Source: Desulfobacula sp. (GTDB lineage: Bacteria > Desulfobacterota > Desulfobacteria > Desulfobacterales > Desulfobacteraceae). Taken from it: DNA of 13,299 nt. The stretch covers positions 1-13,299 of the forward strand of contig NZ_JAIOSW010000088.1 of NCBI RefSeq assembly GCF_021107415.1, in the 5' to 3' direction. The notes beneath the pieces are model-generated. The model saw only the letters and a program-made list of their open reading frames with translations. It had not been told where the DNA came from and did not search any database. This document shows positions 1 through 7,621 of the stretch, one piece after another. A program made the position numbers and the translations under genes. Within the stretch, counting starts at the first letter, position 1; each line of letters opens with the position of its first letter.

Positions 1-161
1 ACAATTATATGCAATATCCTTGTTTTTAAAGCGTATATTGCAAGTGGTACATTTCTTGAAGGCATGTAATTATTAATTCATTGGAATACTTTCCCGGCCT
101 TGCCGTATTGAGGCTGGAAAAGTATAATTTACAATTAAATACAACTCAAGGAGGTAACAGG
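1..161. other. Upstream region of the first ABC operon; no clear promoter
   Basis: No gene is supported here. The end of any upstream gene lies outside the window. A short inverted repeat, GCAATAT (11-17) and ATATTGC (35-41), could be an operator or the remains of an upstream terminator. A sequence at 45-59 has GG followed after ten bases by GA, resembling a sigma-54 promoter but lacking the expected GC at -12, so I do not call it. A strong Shine-Dalgarno, AAGGAGGT (148-155), precedes the first gene by six bases. Confidence 0.4.
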
Positions 162-1178
162 ATGCAATTAAAAAAAGTAACCATTAGTACCCTTTTATTG
201 GCTTTGACCATGGCGGTCATGCTGACATTGGCACCCGGCACTGCAAGTGCTGATAACAAGCCTGAAAAGGTTACTGTTATTTATGGCGGCTCTTCCTGGC
301 TTGGACATTACCCGGCCTGGGTCGGCATGGAAAAAGGGTTGTTTAAAAAACACGGCCTGGGAGTTTTGTTTCAAAATTTTTATGCTTCATCCGGGCGCAT
401 GGGATCACTTATTGCCGGTGATCTTGACGTGGCTTCAACCGGCAGTATTTCAGCGATTGCATTGATGGCAGTCGGCAACAAAAGTTTTCTGGCCTTTGGT
501 ACACAGGATTCCTATGCAACAGTAGAAGGGATAATTGCAAGGGACGGAATCAATTCCTTGAAAGATCTTAAAGGTAAAAAAATTGCTGCTCCTTTTGCAT
601 CCAGCGCCCATGTACTGGTATTGGATTTACTGGAACAGGCCGGACTGGACCCTGAAAAAGATCTCACCTTGCTCAACCTGAAAGTAAATGAAATGCCTGC
701 TGCCATGAGCTCCGGCGAGATTGATGCTTGTGCTGCCTGGACACCCCATTTTAATAAACTTCTGAATATGAAAGGCAACCATCTTCTTGTCAACGACACT
801 GAATTCAGTCTTTATAAAAAATACAAACTTGGTCCCGGCCCTGATCTGCTTGTAGTTCGCAAAGATTTTGCCCAAAAATATCCCAATACGTGTAAAGCTT
901 TTGTCAAAGGTTATTTTGAAGCAGTTGACATGTTGATTAACAAACCTGGAGAGTGTGCTCAAGTACTTGTCAAGCTGACCAACCTGAATATGGAAGATCA
1001 GATGACTGTACTCAAGGACATCGAATGGATTCCGGGCAGTAAACAAAAAGCACTCATGAGTGATCCAGGAGATTTTATTAAAGGGATGCAGAAACTTGGA
1101 AATTTTCTCACCAGACATGGACAAATTGATCAGGCACCTATGGTTAAAAACTGGGTTACAACAGACATGCTGCCATAA
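162..1178 (+). CDS. NitT/TauT-family ABC transporter substrate-binding protein
   Basis: This is a 338-residue periplasmic solute-binding protein that would deliver its ligand to the permease and ATPase encoded downstream. I chose ATG 162 because AAGGAGGT lies six bases upstream and the protein then begins with a clean Sec signal peptide (KK at 4-5, a hydrophobic core at about 6-24, cleavage after ASA near residue 30). An in-frame TTG at 81 would put 27 unlikely residues before that signal. The mature protein has the SsuA/TauA/NMT1-like pattern: a tryptophan/tyrosine-rich ligand-facing start (GGSSWLGHYPAWVGMEKGLF), then a GDLD segment, LKDLKGKKIAAP, and an EIDACAAWTPH segment. The family handles sulfonates, taurine, nitrate or thiamine precursors. 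The sequence alone does not settle the ligand; sulfonate or taurine is a guess. There is no lipobox cysteine, so it is probably soluble. Confidence 0.9.
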   Translation: MQLKKVTISTLLLALTMAVMLTLAPGTASADNKPEKVTVIYGGSSWLGHYPAWVGMEKGLFKKHGLGVLFQNFYASSGRMGSLIAGDLDVASTGSISAIALMAVGNKSFLAFGTQDSYATVEGIIARDGINSLKDLKGKKIAAPFASSAHVLVLDLLEQAGLDPEKDLTLLNLKVNEMPAAMSSGEIDACAAWTPHFNKLLNMKGNHLLVNDTEFSLYKKYKLGPGPDLLVVRKDFAQKYPNTCKAFVKGYFEAVDMLINKPGECAQVLVKLTNLNMEDQMTVLKDIEWIPGSKQKALMSDPGDFIKGMQKLGNFLTRHGQIDQAPMVKNWVTTDMLP

Positions 1179-1189
1179 ACATGCATGAA

Positions 1190-1253
1190 TGATCAGGCAT
1201 ACTACGTGAATAAAAATTTTCCCATTGGAATGTTCTTAAGGTATGCCTGATCA
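1190..1253 (+). repeat. Intercistronic inverted repeat (hairpin) between binding-protein and permease genes
   Basis: TGATCAGGCATAC (1190-1202) and GTATGCCTGATCA (1241-1253) are perfect 13-base reverse complements separated by 38 bases. The repeat starts 11 bases after the stop of the binding-protein gene and ends just before the permease Shine-Dalgarno (AAGGAG, 1259-1264). No U-tract follows, so it is not a classical terminator. Hairpins placed here in binding-protein-dependent transporter operons commonly protect the upstream mRNA and give more binding protein than permease. That role is inferred here. Confidence 0.7.
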
Positions 1254-1274
1254 AAATCAAGGAGTTAAAGCCAA

Positions 1275-2039
1275 ATGGACAAAGAAAACCATTCAAAAAA
1301 ACTGGTTGTTATAAGCATCCTCTCTCTACTTCTTTTTATTGTTATCTGGGAAATTATCTGCAAAGCCGGTTTGATTGACCCGGTCTTTATGCCGGCACCT
1401 TCCAAAATTTTTGCAAGAGCTGTAAAACTTATTGGTAATGGTGACCTTATGGCGCACACCCTTGCTTCAACCCGCCGCGTGATGGTGGGGTTCATGATTT
1501 CATCCATGGTGGCCATTCCATTTGGAATTTTTCTTGGTTCATCACGGATATTCATGGCCATATGTGATCCTTTTATTTCACTGTTGCGCCCCTTGCCGTC
1601 CATGAGCTGGATACCGCTTTCCCTTCTCTGGCTCGGCATTACGGAAACACAAAAATACTCCATAGTATTTATGGGATCTTTTGCACCCTCTCTTTTATAT
1701 ATTATTGAGGCCACAAAAAGCATTGATCCCTTATTGATCAGAGCAGCGCGTAATCTGGGAGCCTCCAAGCTGGATGTAATGCGTGAAGTTATCCTGCCGG
1801 GTGCACTTCCCCAGATTATTTCAGGGCTGAAAGTAATGCTGGGGATTGCCTGGACATGTATCATCTCCGCGGAACTGGTAGCAGCCCGTGAAGGGTTGGG
1901 ATTTATGATTATGAACGGAAAGGAATATTTTCAAACCGATACCGTGATGTTGGGAATGGTGATGATCAGCCTTACTGTTATGGTTATTGATGTTGTTTTT
2001 AAAAAATTTGAACGGAGACTGCTGCCGTGGACACGTTAA
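1275..2039 (+). CDS. NitT/TauT-family ABC transporter permease
   Basis: A 254-residue inner-membrane permease of the BPD_transp_1 family (SsuC/TauC type), likely acting as a homodimer. The first membrane segment is at about residues 10-29, followed by more hydrophobic stretches near 72-88, 110-140, 187-203 and 224-241. The EAA cytoplasmic loop that docks on the ATPase is clear at about 157-180 (RAARNLGASKLDVMREVILPGALP). Length is normal for the family. AAGGAG at 1259-1264 lies ten bases before the ATG. The 3' end overlaps the ATPase gene by 13 bases, indicating translational coupling. A 199-codon reading frame on the opposite strand over this gene is an antisense shadow. Confidence 0.92.
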   Translation: MDKENHSKKLVVISILSLLLFIVIWEIICKAGLIDPVFMPAPSKIFARAVKLIGNGDLMAHTLASTRRVMVGFMISSMVAIPFGIFLGSSRIFMAICDPFISLLRPLPSMSWIPLSLLWLGITETQKYSIVFMGSFAPSLLYIIEATKSIDPLLIRAARNLGASKLDVMREVILPGALPQIISGLKVMLGIAWTCIISAELVAAREGLGFMIMNGKEYFQTDTVMLGMVMISLTVMVIDVVFKKFERRLLPWTR

Positions 2040-2830
2040 ACGATCAAAGCAAAATTTGTGTTAATAATGTTACCAAATGTTTTTCCAGCAAACAAGGTGA
2101 AGTAACGGCACTTAAAGATCTGTCCTTGGACATCAGGGATGGAGAGTTTCTTGTTGTTGTCGGTGCATCCGGATGCGGGAAGACTACTTTGATTAACATG
2201 ATAGCCGGGTTTGACACCCCTAGCAGCGGAGAAATCCTTCTGGACGGGAAACCCGTCACCGGAATTACACCGGAATGCGGAATGATTTTCCAGCAATACG
2301 CTTTATTCCCCTGGAAAACAGTGCAGGAGAATGTGGAATTCGGACTGAAGATGAAAAGAATTCCAAAATCCGAACGAAAGGCCATAGCTGCTAAATTTAT
2401 TGATCTGGTTGCCCTCAATGGCTTTGAAAAAAGTTATCCCCATCATCTTTCCGGTGGTATGAAGCAGCGGGTTTCCATAGCAAGGGCTCTGGCAAACGAC
2501 CCTGAAGTTATGCTCCTTGATGAACCTTTTGCAGCCCTTGATGCAATGACACGTCAGGTTCTCCAGGAACAGCTGGTCCGCATTTATGAAAAACATAAAA
2601 AAACCATCATATTCATCACCCATTCCATAGACGAAGCCTTGCTGCTGTCGTCACGAATTGCTGTAATGACCGCCAGACCGGGCCGCATTGCCCAGGAAAT
2701 TGTAAACAATCTTCCTCACCCGCGCAATGCCGATGTCCAGCTCTCAGACAATTACATGGCACTCAAACGAAAAATCTGGGATAGTGTACAGGCTGAAGTC
2801 CTGAAAAGCATGGAAGTGGAAACAGGATGA
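2027..2830 (+). CDS. NitT/TauT-family ABC transporter ATP-binding protein
   Basis: A 267-residue cytoplasmic ATPase that powers the importer, of SsuB/TauB type. All nucleotide-binding motifs are intact: Walker A GASGCGKT (46-53), a Q-loop within IFQQ (about 87-90), the signature LSGGM (141-145), Walker B VMLLDEP (161-167) and the H-loop histidine at about 199 (FITHSIDEA). It starts with GTG inside the permease coding sequence, 13 bases before the end of the permease stop, with GGAG at 2014-2017 as a plausible ribosome site. It is the last gene of the operon; a hairpin follows 16 bases after the stop. Nothing looks degraded. Confidence 0.93.
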   Translation: MDTLNDQSKICVNNVTKCFSSKQGEVTALKDLSLDIRDGEFLVVVGASGCGKTTLINMIAGFDTPSSGEILLDGKPVTGITPECGMIFQQYALFPWKTVQENVEFGLKMKRIPKSERKAIAAKFIDLVALNGFEKSYPHHLSGGMKQRVSIARALANDPEVMLLDEPFAALDAMTRQVLQEQLVRIYEKHKKTIIFITHSIDEALLLSSRIAVMTARPGRIAQEIVNNLPHPRNADVQLSDNYMALKRKIWDSVQAEVLKSMEVETG

Positions 2831-2846
2831 CATGAAAAACAAAATT

Positions 2847-2879
2847 AATGCCCGGGAAGATATTTTAAACCCGGGCATT
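2847..2879. terminator. Bidirectional hairpin terminator between convergent operons
   Basis: AATGCCCGGG (2847-2856) and CCCGGGCATT (2870-2879) form a perfect 10-bp, GC-rich stem with a 13-base loop. It sits in the 65-base gap between the end of the + strand operon (2830) and the end of the - strand operon (2896). Read on the - strand, the stem is followed by a T-rich tail (AATTTTGTTTTT), which makes it a good intrinsic terminator for the osmoprotectant operon. The + strand tail is weaker. Confidence 0.85.
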
Positions 2880-2895
2880 TAAAGTTGATGTAGAT

Positions 2896-3816
2896 TTATT
2901 TACTTTTTTTGATAATAAGCCCAACACCGGCAAGCCAGCTTTTAGCCACAGCTTCTGGTTTTTCGCCATTCACATTGACCCTGTAATTAAGTCTTGTCAT
3001 GGTGGCAGTGTCCAGAGAAGATCCGATCTCACTTAAAATGAATTTAATTTCAGGGTATGCTTTAAGCACCTCAGCCCTGATAACCGGTGCAGGATTATAG
3101 ATGGGAAAATAACTTTTATCATCATCAAGCACAGTCAGGTTATAATCCTTGATCTCACCATCAGTGGCAAATGCCATTCCACACATGGCCTGCCCGTCCC
3201 TGACCGTCTTTTTGGCGAGAGGGGTCTCCATTTTCATGACTTTTGCATCCGGGATATCTTTACCGAATTCAAGACCATAGTATTTCATCATTCCCTTGAA
3301 CCCGTCAACTCTGGAATAAAATTCTGCATTGGTGGAAACGCTCATTTTGCCGGGATTATTTTTTGTCCATGCAGCCCATTGGGACAGGGTGGTGATGCCC
3401 AGTTGATCAGCAGTCGAGGCTTTCATGATAATGGCATAGGTATTGTTGAATTTTGCAGGTGCAAGCCATATAAGACCAATTTTTTCATCCTCTGCCTTTA
3501 CCTTGGCATAAAGCTTACCAGCGTCGCGAACCACTTCTTTTTTCTTGAAAAATGAAAGCCATGCAGTTCCCGTATACTCCATGTAAACATCAATCTGCCC
3601 CTGTTCCAGGGCTTCTCGATTCACATTTGTCCCACCAAGGCTGGTACGATCTTCAACAGGAATTCCTCTGTCTTTTAACAGGTTGACCATGATTTTACCC
3701 AGAATTATTTGTTCGGTAAACCCCTTGGATGCTACCTTTACAGGGGCTTTTGCAAAAGCCGACAAGGGAAGCGCAATAAATGTAAGTGCTACCAGTAAAA
3801 GAATCAATTTTTTCAT
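2896..3816 (-). CDS. Glycine betaine/choline-type ABC transporter substrate-binding protein (OpuAC/OsmF-like)
   Basis: A 306-residue periplasmic binding protein for a quaternary amine or related osmolyte. It has a Sec signal peptide (MKK, hydrophobic 4-19, cleavage after AFA near residue 22). No lipobox is seen, so it is soluble rather than a lipoprotein. The mature start KVASKGFTEQIILGKI and the segment LGGTNVNREALEQGQIDVYMEYTGTAW (about 60-86) are typical of the OpuAC/OpuBC/YehZ group. A good ribosome site (GGAGG on the - strand, about 3825-3829) precedes the ATG. It is the last gene of its operon, 106 bases after the short permease, with two hairpins in that gap. In E. coli osmU (yehZYXW) the binding protein comes first, so the order here differs. 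Ligand (glycine betaine, choline, carnitine or proline betaine) cannot be read from sequence alone. Confidence 0.88.
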   Translation of the reverse strand: MKKLILLLVALTFIALPLSAFAKAPVKVASKGFTEQIILGKIMVNLLKDRGIPVEDRTSLGGTNVNREALEQGQIDVYMEYTGTAWLSFFKKKEVVRDAGKLYAKVKAEDEKIGLIWLAPAKFNNTYAIIMKASTADQLGITTLSQWAAWTKNNPGKMSVSTNAEFYSRVDGFKGMMKYYGLEFGKDIPDAKVMKMETPLAKKTVRDGQAMCGMAFATDGEIKDYNLTVLDDDKSYFPIYNPAPVIRAEVLKAYPEIKFILSEIGSSLDTATMTRLNYRVNVNGEKPEAVAKSWLAGVGLIIKKSK

Positions 3817-3852
3817 AATAAAACCTCCAGTAAAATATTATTTAATATTAAT

Positions 3853-3913
3853 TGCTGTGGACAAAATGCACACAGCATCATATGACCGGATATCAATTTA
3901 TTTATACCCGGCC
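3853..3913 (-). repeat. Two tandem hairpins upstream of the osmolyte-binding-protein gene
   Basis: The 106-base gap holds two inverted repeats. On the - strand, the first to be transcribed is GGCCGGGTAT/ATATCCGGTC (+ coordinates 3913-3904 and 3893-3884), a 10-bp stem with two G-U pairs and a 10-base loop. The second is TGCTGTG/CACAGCA (3877-3871 and 3859-3853), a 7-bp stem with an 11-base loop. No T-tract follows either, so they look like RNA processing or stability elements that uncouple the binding protein from the membrane genes. Confidence 0.55.
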
Positions 3914-3922
3914 TTTTAACGA

Positions 3923-4687
3923 TTAAGCCAGTTCTATTTCATCCGTCCGGACTCCTCTTGAAACAAGAAATTTTTCAGAAACACCCAGGCAATAATCAAA
4001 CAGCATGGCAATAAGGGCAACTGGTACAGCACCTGCCATCATGATGCCCATGTCAACCAGGGCAATTCCGGTAAATATCCAGAACCCGAGTCCGCCACCG
4101 CCGATGAGAAATGCCAGGGGGGCTGTTCCGACAATAATGGCGGTTGATGTTCTTATTCCGCCTGCAATCACAGGCATGGCATTGGGAAGTTCAATCTGAA
4201 ACAGGATTTGTTTTTTGGTCATTCCCATCCCTGTGGCTGCCTCGATGACATCTTTGCTCACCGATTCAATCCCTGCATAAGTATTTCTGACAATGGGTGC
4301 CACTGCATGAAAAAAAAGCGCAATCAGTGCAGGAACCATACCAATGCCTGAAAGACCGATAAGGGGCAGAAACCCGTATGCCAGGGCAAGCACACCAAGC
4401 GAAGGAACCGACTGCCAGACATTAACCACAGCCATTATGACCGAAGACATCTTTTCCATGCTTTTCCGTGTCATTATGGTCCCAAGGGTCACCCCCACAA
4501 TGACGGCACAGAACATGCTGATGATGACCAGGATAAAGTGCTCAAGAATCAATCTGAAAAATTCTGAAAGATTTTTAATTGTGTAGTCCCATGCCCCATA
4601 ATAAGTATAAAGCCACACAATAAAAAGGATCGTTAAAAAAATCGGGGCCAGCCTTTTGACCAGTTGAAATAAAATCCGTAAAATCAT
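3923..4687 (-). CDS. Osmoprotectant ABC transporter permease (OpuBB/YehW-like)
   Basis: A 254-residue inner-membrane permease of the BPD_transp_1 family. Hydrophobic segments run at about 13-30, 49-70, 82-110, 115-132 and further to the C-terminus. The EAA loop is clear at about 149-172 (EAATGMGMTKKQILFQIELPNAMP), where a glycine-betaine type ATPase would dock. The start is well placed: the Shine-Dalgarno AAAGGA overlaps the stop of the ATPase gene, leaving four bases between genes. It is the shorter of two permeases in this operon; the longer one (7300-5816) is probably its heterodimer partner, as for YehW/YehY. Confidence 0.92.
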   Translation of the reverse strand: MILRILFQLVKRLAPIFLTILFIVWLYTYYGAWDYTIKNLSEFFRLILEHFILVIISMFCAVIVGVTLGTIMTRKSMEKMSSVIMAVVNVWQSVPSLGVLALAYGFLPLIGLSGIGMVPALIALFFHAVAPIVRNTYAGIESVSKDVIEAATGMGMTKKQILFQIELPNAMPVIAGGIRTSTAIIVGTAPLAFLIGGGGLGFWIFTGIALVDMGIMMAGAVPVALIAMLFDYCLGVSEKFLVSRGVRTDEIELA

Positions 4688-4691
4688 GATT

Positions 4692-5801
4692 CTATCCTTT
4701 CAAGGTCTCTTTGATATCTTCTGTGTGAAGCCAGCCGAGCACCTTTTTCGCGTCATCCACCACAATCAGGAATCCGTAATCATGGGTAAAAATCTCAGAC
4801 AGGCCGTCTTTGAGATTCGACTGCGCCGTCAGCCATGCATTGGTCGGTGCAACTGCATCTTTAACCAGGCTTGCTTTATCAGGAATATCCTGGTTGTCAA
4901 TCATCCCTGTGAGCCTACCTTCTGAATTTACTGCAATCAGGTATCGGATGCTGATTTCTGAGAACAGGTTACGGGCAGTTTCAATGGTTTCATCCTGATT
5001 AATAATCGGTGGGTTGTCCTTCATTGCCCGTTTTACAGTAAACAGGTTGAGCCGTTTGAGGGTCCGGTCACCCCCTGCGAAATCAGCGACAAAATCGTTT
5101 TTCGGATGGGTCAGCATCTCTTCCGGAGATGCGAACTGGACCAGGTGGCCATCTTTTAACAGGCAGATCTTATCTCCCATTTTTATGGCCTCATCAATGT
5201 CATGGGTGACAAATACAATGGTTTTTTTAACCTTTTCCTGTATTTTTAAAAACTCGTTCTGGAGATGCTCCCTGTTAATGGGATCTATTGCGCCAAACGG
5301 CTCATCCATGAGCATGATAGGCGGATCACCCGCCATTCCCCTGGCAACTCCGATTCTCTGCTGCTGGCCTCCTGAGAGTTCATTTGGATACCGGTCCTTG
5401 TACTCGTCAGGGCCAAGATTGACGATTTCAAGAAGTCTTTGCACCTTTTCATCAATCTTTGCCCTGTCCCATTTTAGAAGTTTCGGGATAATGGCAATAT
5501 TCTCACCAATGGTCATATTGGGAAACAGGCCGATGTTTTGAATCACATACCCGATGCTTCTTCGAAGCTCTATGGTGTTGAGCCTGGAAATATCCTTGCC
5601 GTCAATAATAATCTTTCCGCTGGTAATGGATATCAAGCGGTTAATCATTTTCATTGCAGTGGTTTTGCCGCATCCTGAAGGTCCGACAAGCGTACAGATC
5701 TCACCTTCCTCCAGATCAAAGGTAAGTTCATCTACAGCCTTGACATGCCCGGCTCCGGGATATATTTTTGTTACTTTCTGAAGGCTTAGCATGGTTCCCA
5801 T
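4692..5801 (-). CDS. Glycine betaine/choline-type ABC transporter ATP-binding protein with CBS domains (OpuCA/YehX-like)
   Basis: A 369-residue cytoplasmic ATPase of the ProV/OpuCA type. Visible motifs are Walker A GPSGCGKTT (40-48), the Q-loop near Q88, signature LSGGQ (142-146), Walker B IMLMDEP (162-168) and the H-loop FVTHDIDEA (about 197-205). The C-terminal part, from about 250, looks like a tandem CBS pair (TARNLFSEISIRYLIAVNSEGRLTGMIDNQDI and later YGFLIVVDDAKKVLGWLHTEDI). In OpuA, such CBS domains sense ionic strength and gate transport; the same use here is inferred. AAAGGA seven bases upstream supports the start at 5801; a second ATG three codons in is also possible. It lies 14 bases after the long permease and four before the short one, so the three are surely cotranscribed. 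Confidence 0.93.
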   Translation of the reverse strand: MGTMLSLQKVTKIYPGAGHVKAVDELTFDLEEGEICTLVGPSGCGKTTAMKMINRLISITSGKIIIDGKDISRLNTIELRRSIGYVIQNIGLFPNMTIGENIAIIPKLLKWDRAKIDEKVQRLLEIVNLGPDEYKDRYPNELSGGQQQRIGVARGMAGDPPIMLMDEPFGAIDPINREHLQNEFLKIQEKVKKTIVFVTHDIDEAIKMGDKICLLKDGHLVQFASPEEMLTHPKNDFVADFAGGDRTLKRLNLFTVKRAMKDNPPIINQDETIETARNLFSEISIRYLIAVNSEGRLTGMIDNQDIPDKASLVKDAVAPTNAWLTAQSNLKDGLSEIFTHDYGFLIVVDDAKKVLGWLHTEDIKETLKG

Positions 5802-5815
5802 AATTTTTTCCTTTA

Positions 5816-7300
5816 TTACTCTGTTGCCTGTTTGATTTTCAGGCCGGTCGGTGTAATCCAGTCCTCTGCTTTGCCTAAAAAGATATCCGCCACAATGGCA
5901 AGAAGACTCATGGCAATGGCACCTGCAATAACCGAGTTATTGGTTGACATCTGAAGCCCTTCACTGACAAAAAGCCCTAACCCTCCTGCACCGATGTATG
6001 CAGCAATGGCAGCAATGGCAATCCCCATAACCACAGCTGTCCTGACACCTGCCATAATAATGGGTGCTGACAGAGGAAGCTGCAGTTGCACAAGAAGCTG
6101 AAAATTTGTCATTCCCATCCCCTTGCCTGCTTCAATCGTGGCGGGGTCCACACTTTTTAATGCAATATAAGTATTTCTGACAATCGGAAGCAGGGAATAC
6201 AGAGACAATGCCACGACTGCAGGAACAACCCCGATCCCGATCCCGCTGACCGCATCCCATGCATTGTCAATGGTTGAAAGAATCGGCATCATAAACCCGA
6301 ACATGGCAATACTGGGTATGGTAATGAGAATACTTGATATATAAAGAACAATTCCTGCAGCACCCGGATGACGTGTAATATAGATACCCACAGGAACACC
6401 GGTTGTAATGGCTATGATCAGGGCAATACCGACAATACGAATATGGGCAACAAGCTGGATAAAAGTTTCATGAAGGTTATCCGCAAAAAACTTTAAAGGG
6501 CCGGATACAAAAAATGGATGAACCAGGGTTGAATAGGCAATCACAGAAAAACCCAGGGCAAATATTACCATCCAGAAATCCTCAATCGAACGTATATTAT
6601 ACAGAACTGCCAGAAGAACAAGCAGGCACGAAACTGCCCAGGCCAGAAAGAACCCCCAGGTTTCGCCCAGTATAATGAGATCAAGCCTGGCATAAAATTC
6701 TATTGAAAGATCAAAAAGATATAAAAAAATGGAGGTCAGGATAAAGAGGAATAATAAATAATAAGATATCCTGCCAAGTGTTCCTTTTTTGTAACATTGC
6801 TGTAGATAATATAAAAATCCCCCGAAAAAAAGAAAAGCCGCACCCCATTGGAAAACACCCGCAAGGGTTTGAAAAATAAACGTAAACATGGACACAAGTA
6901 TACAAATGATAAGAAATATACCAGGGAAGGGAGTAGCTTTCAGACCGTCCCCCAGATAGACCATTAAAAAAAGAAAAAAAGAAAACAAAGGGATAATTAA
7001 AACCATTCTCAAAACATCATAGGATACGAGGAATTCAACATCCAGGTCCACAAGATGCAGGAGCAGGTTAAGCGGTGACAAAGGATTTTCCATGGAAAGA
7101 AATTTTCCGGGAAACCAGGGCATAAAAAATGAAACAAAAATTAACACTGAGAAGAGAAGAAACGTCCTGTCCGGCCAATTCCAGCTGAAAACCGACCGGA
7201 ATTCCACAGTTGCAATGGACTTTGAGCAATGATGACATCTGGTTTCATTTAAAAGTATCTCCTTTTTGCATTCAGGACATATTGGAATTTCTATTGTCAT
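5816..7300 (-). CDS. Long osmoprotectant permease with N-terminal zinc ribbon (YehY-like C-terminal half)
   Basis: A 494-residue protein, about twice the usual permease length. Residues 1-30 form a compact zinc-ribbon motif: CPEC (8-11), ten residues, then CHHC (22-25). Several hydrophobic segments follow (about 46-64, 98-117, 125-145, 153-166, 179-197, 211-235 and 243-262), before a normal BPD_transp_1 permease from about 275. The EAA loop is at about 390-413 (EAGKGMGMTNFQLLVQLQLPLSAP). E. coli YehY also has extra N-terminal membrane segments; the zinc ribbon is the unusual part. The start is firm: AGGAGG lies just upstream and the ribbon begins at once. It is the first gene of the four-gene operon. 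The N-terminal region may sense or anchor something, but its role is unknown; the permease assignment is solid. Confidence 0.88.
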   Translation of the reverse strand: MTIEIPICPECKKEILLNETRCHHCSKSIATVEFRSVFSWNWPDRTFLLFSVLIFVSFFMPWFPGKFLSMENPLSPLNLLLHLVDLDVEFLVSYDVLRMVLIIPLFSFFLFLMVYLGDGLKATPFPGIFLIICILVSMFTFIFQTLAGVFQWGAAFLFFGGFLYYLQQCYKKGTLGRISYYLLFLFILTSIFLYLFDLSIEFYARLDLIILGETWGFFLAWAVSCLLVLLAVLYNIRSIEDFWMVIFALGFSVIAYSTLVHPFFVSGPLKFFADNLHETFIQLVAHIRIVGIALIIAITTGVPVGIYITRHPGAAGIVLYISSILITIPSIAMFGFMMPILSTIDNAWDAVSGIGIGVVPAVVALSLYSLLPIVRNTYIALKSVDPATIEAGKGMGMTNFQLLVQLQLPLSAPIIMAGVRTAVVMGIAIAAIAAYIGAGGLGLFVSEGLQMSTNNSVIAGAIAMSLLAIVADIFLGKAEDWITPTGLKIKQATE

Positions 7301-7621
7301 CTTTCACCTCCTGATTGGAACTAATTAAACAAAACCTTTCATAATTAGTCATGTTTGTCAAGTAGAAATTAAACTTGATAGGTTTTGTTACATATTTTTT
7401 TGTCTATTTTCAATCCATTATTGTAGATAACTAATTTACTGCCAAACCATCAATCAAACAGCAGATACCAAATAGCGATTTAAAATTAATTTACGATTTA
7501 TTAATTAAGTTGATGTTTTTTGATAACTAAAAAAGTCAAAATCGGGCTAAAACTTGACAGTGAAGGATAAAAATGTAACAAGCTTTGCAAACTTTCACCT
7601 TTTTAACATACGAGGACTCCG
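7301..7621. promoter_or_regulatory. Divergent regulatory region with nested inverted repeats
   Basis: This 321-base AT-rich gap separates the - strand transporter operon from the + strand RpiR gene and holds no credible ORF. Inverted repeats are AACAAAACCT (7328-7337)/AGGTTTTGTT (7380-7389), nested around TCAAGT (7358-7363)/ACTTGA (7373-7378), plus CTAATTA (7321-7327)/TAATTAG (7342-7348). Two words occur once per divergent direction: ACTTGACA at 7552-7559 (+) and 7356-7363 (-), and ATGTAACAA at 7573-7581 (+) and 7385-7393 (-). The TTGACA in the first word fits a -35 box, but I find no good -10 at the right spacing, so these may be operator half-sites for the adjacent RpiR regulator. Confidence 0.5.

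Noticed and set aside
45..59. Sigma-54-like promoter before the first ABC operon
   Set aside because: The -24 GG is present, but the -12 element reads GA instead of GC, so the match is too weak.
81..161. TTG start extending the first binding protein by 27 residues
   Set aside because: The extension precedes a textbook signal peptide and has no ribosome site, whereas ATG 162 has AAGGAGGT at ideal spacing.
1265..1864. A 199-codon open frame on the - strand
   Set aside because: It lies wholly antisense to the well-supported permease gene, and its product is rich in Ile, Ser and Arg with no recognisable domain.
7554..7582. Sigma-70 promoter for the RpiR gene
   Set aside because: TTGACA is perfect, but the only plausible -10 (TGTAAC) is 14 bases away and the 17-base position reads AACAAG.
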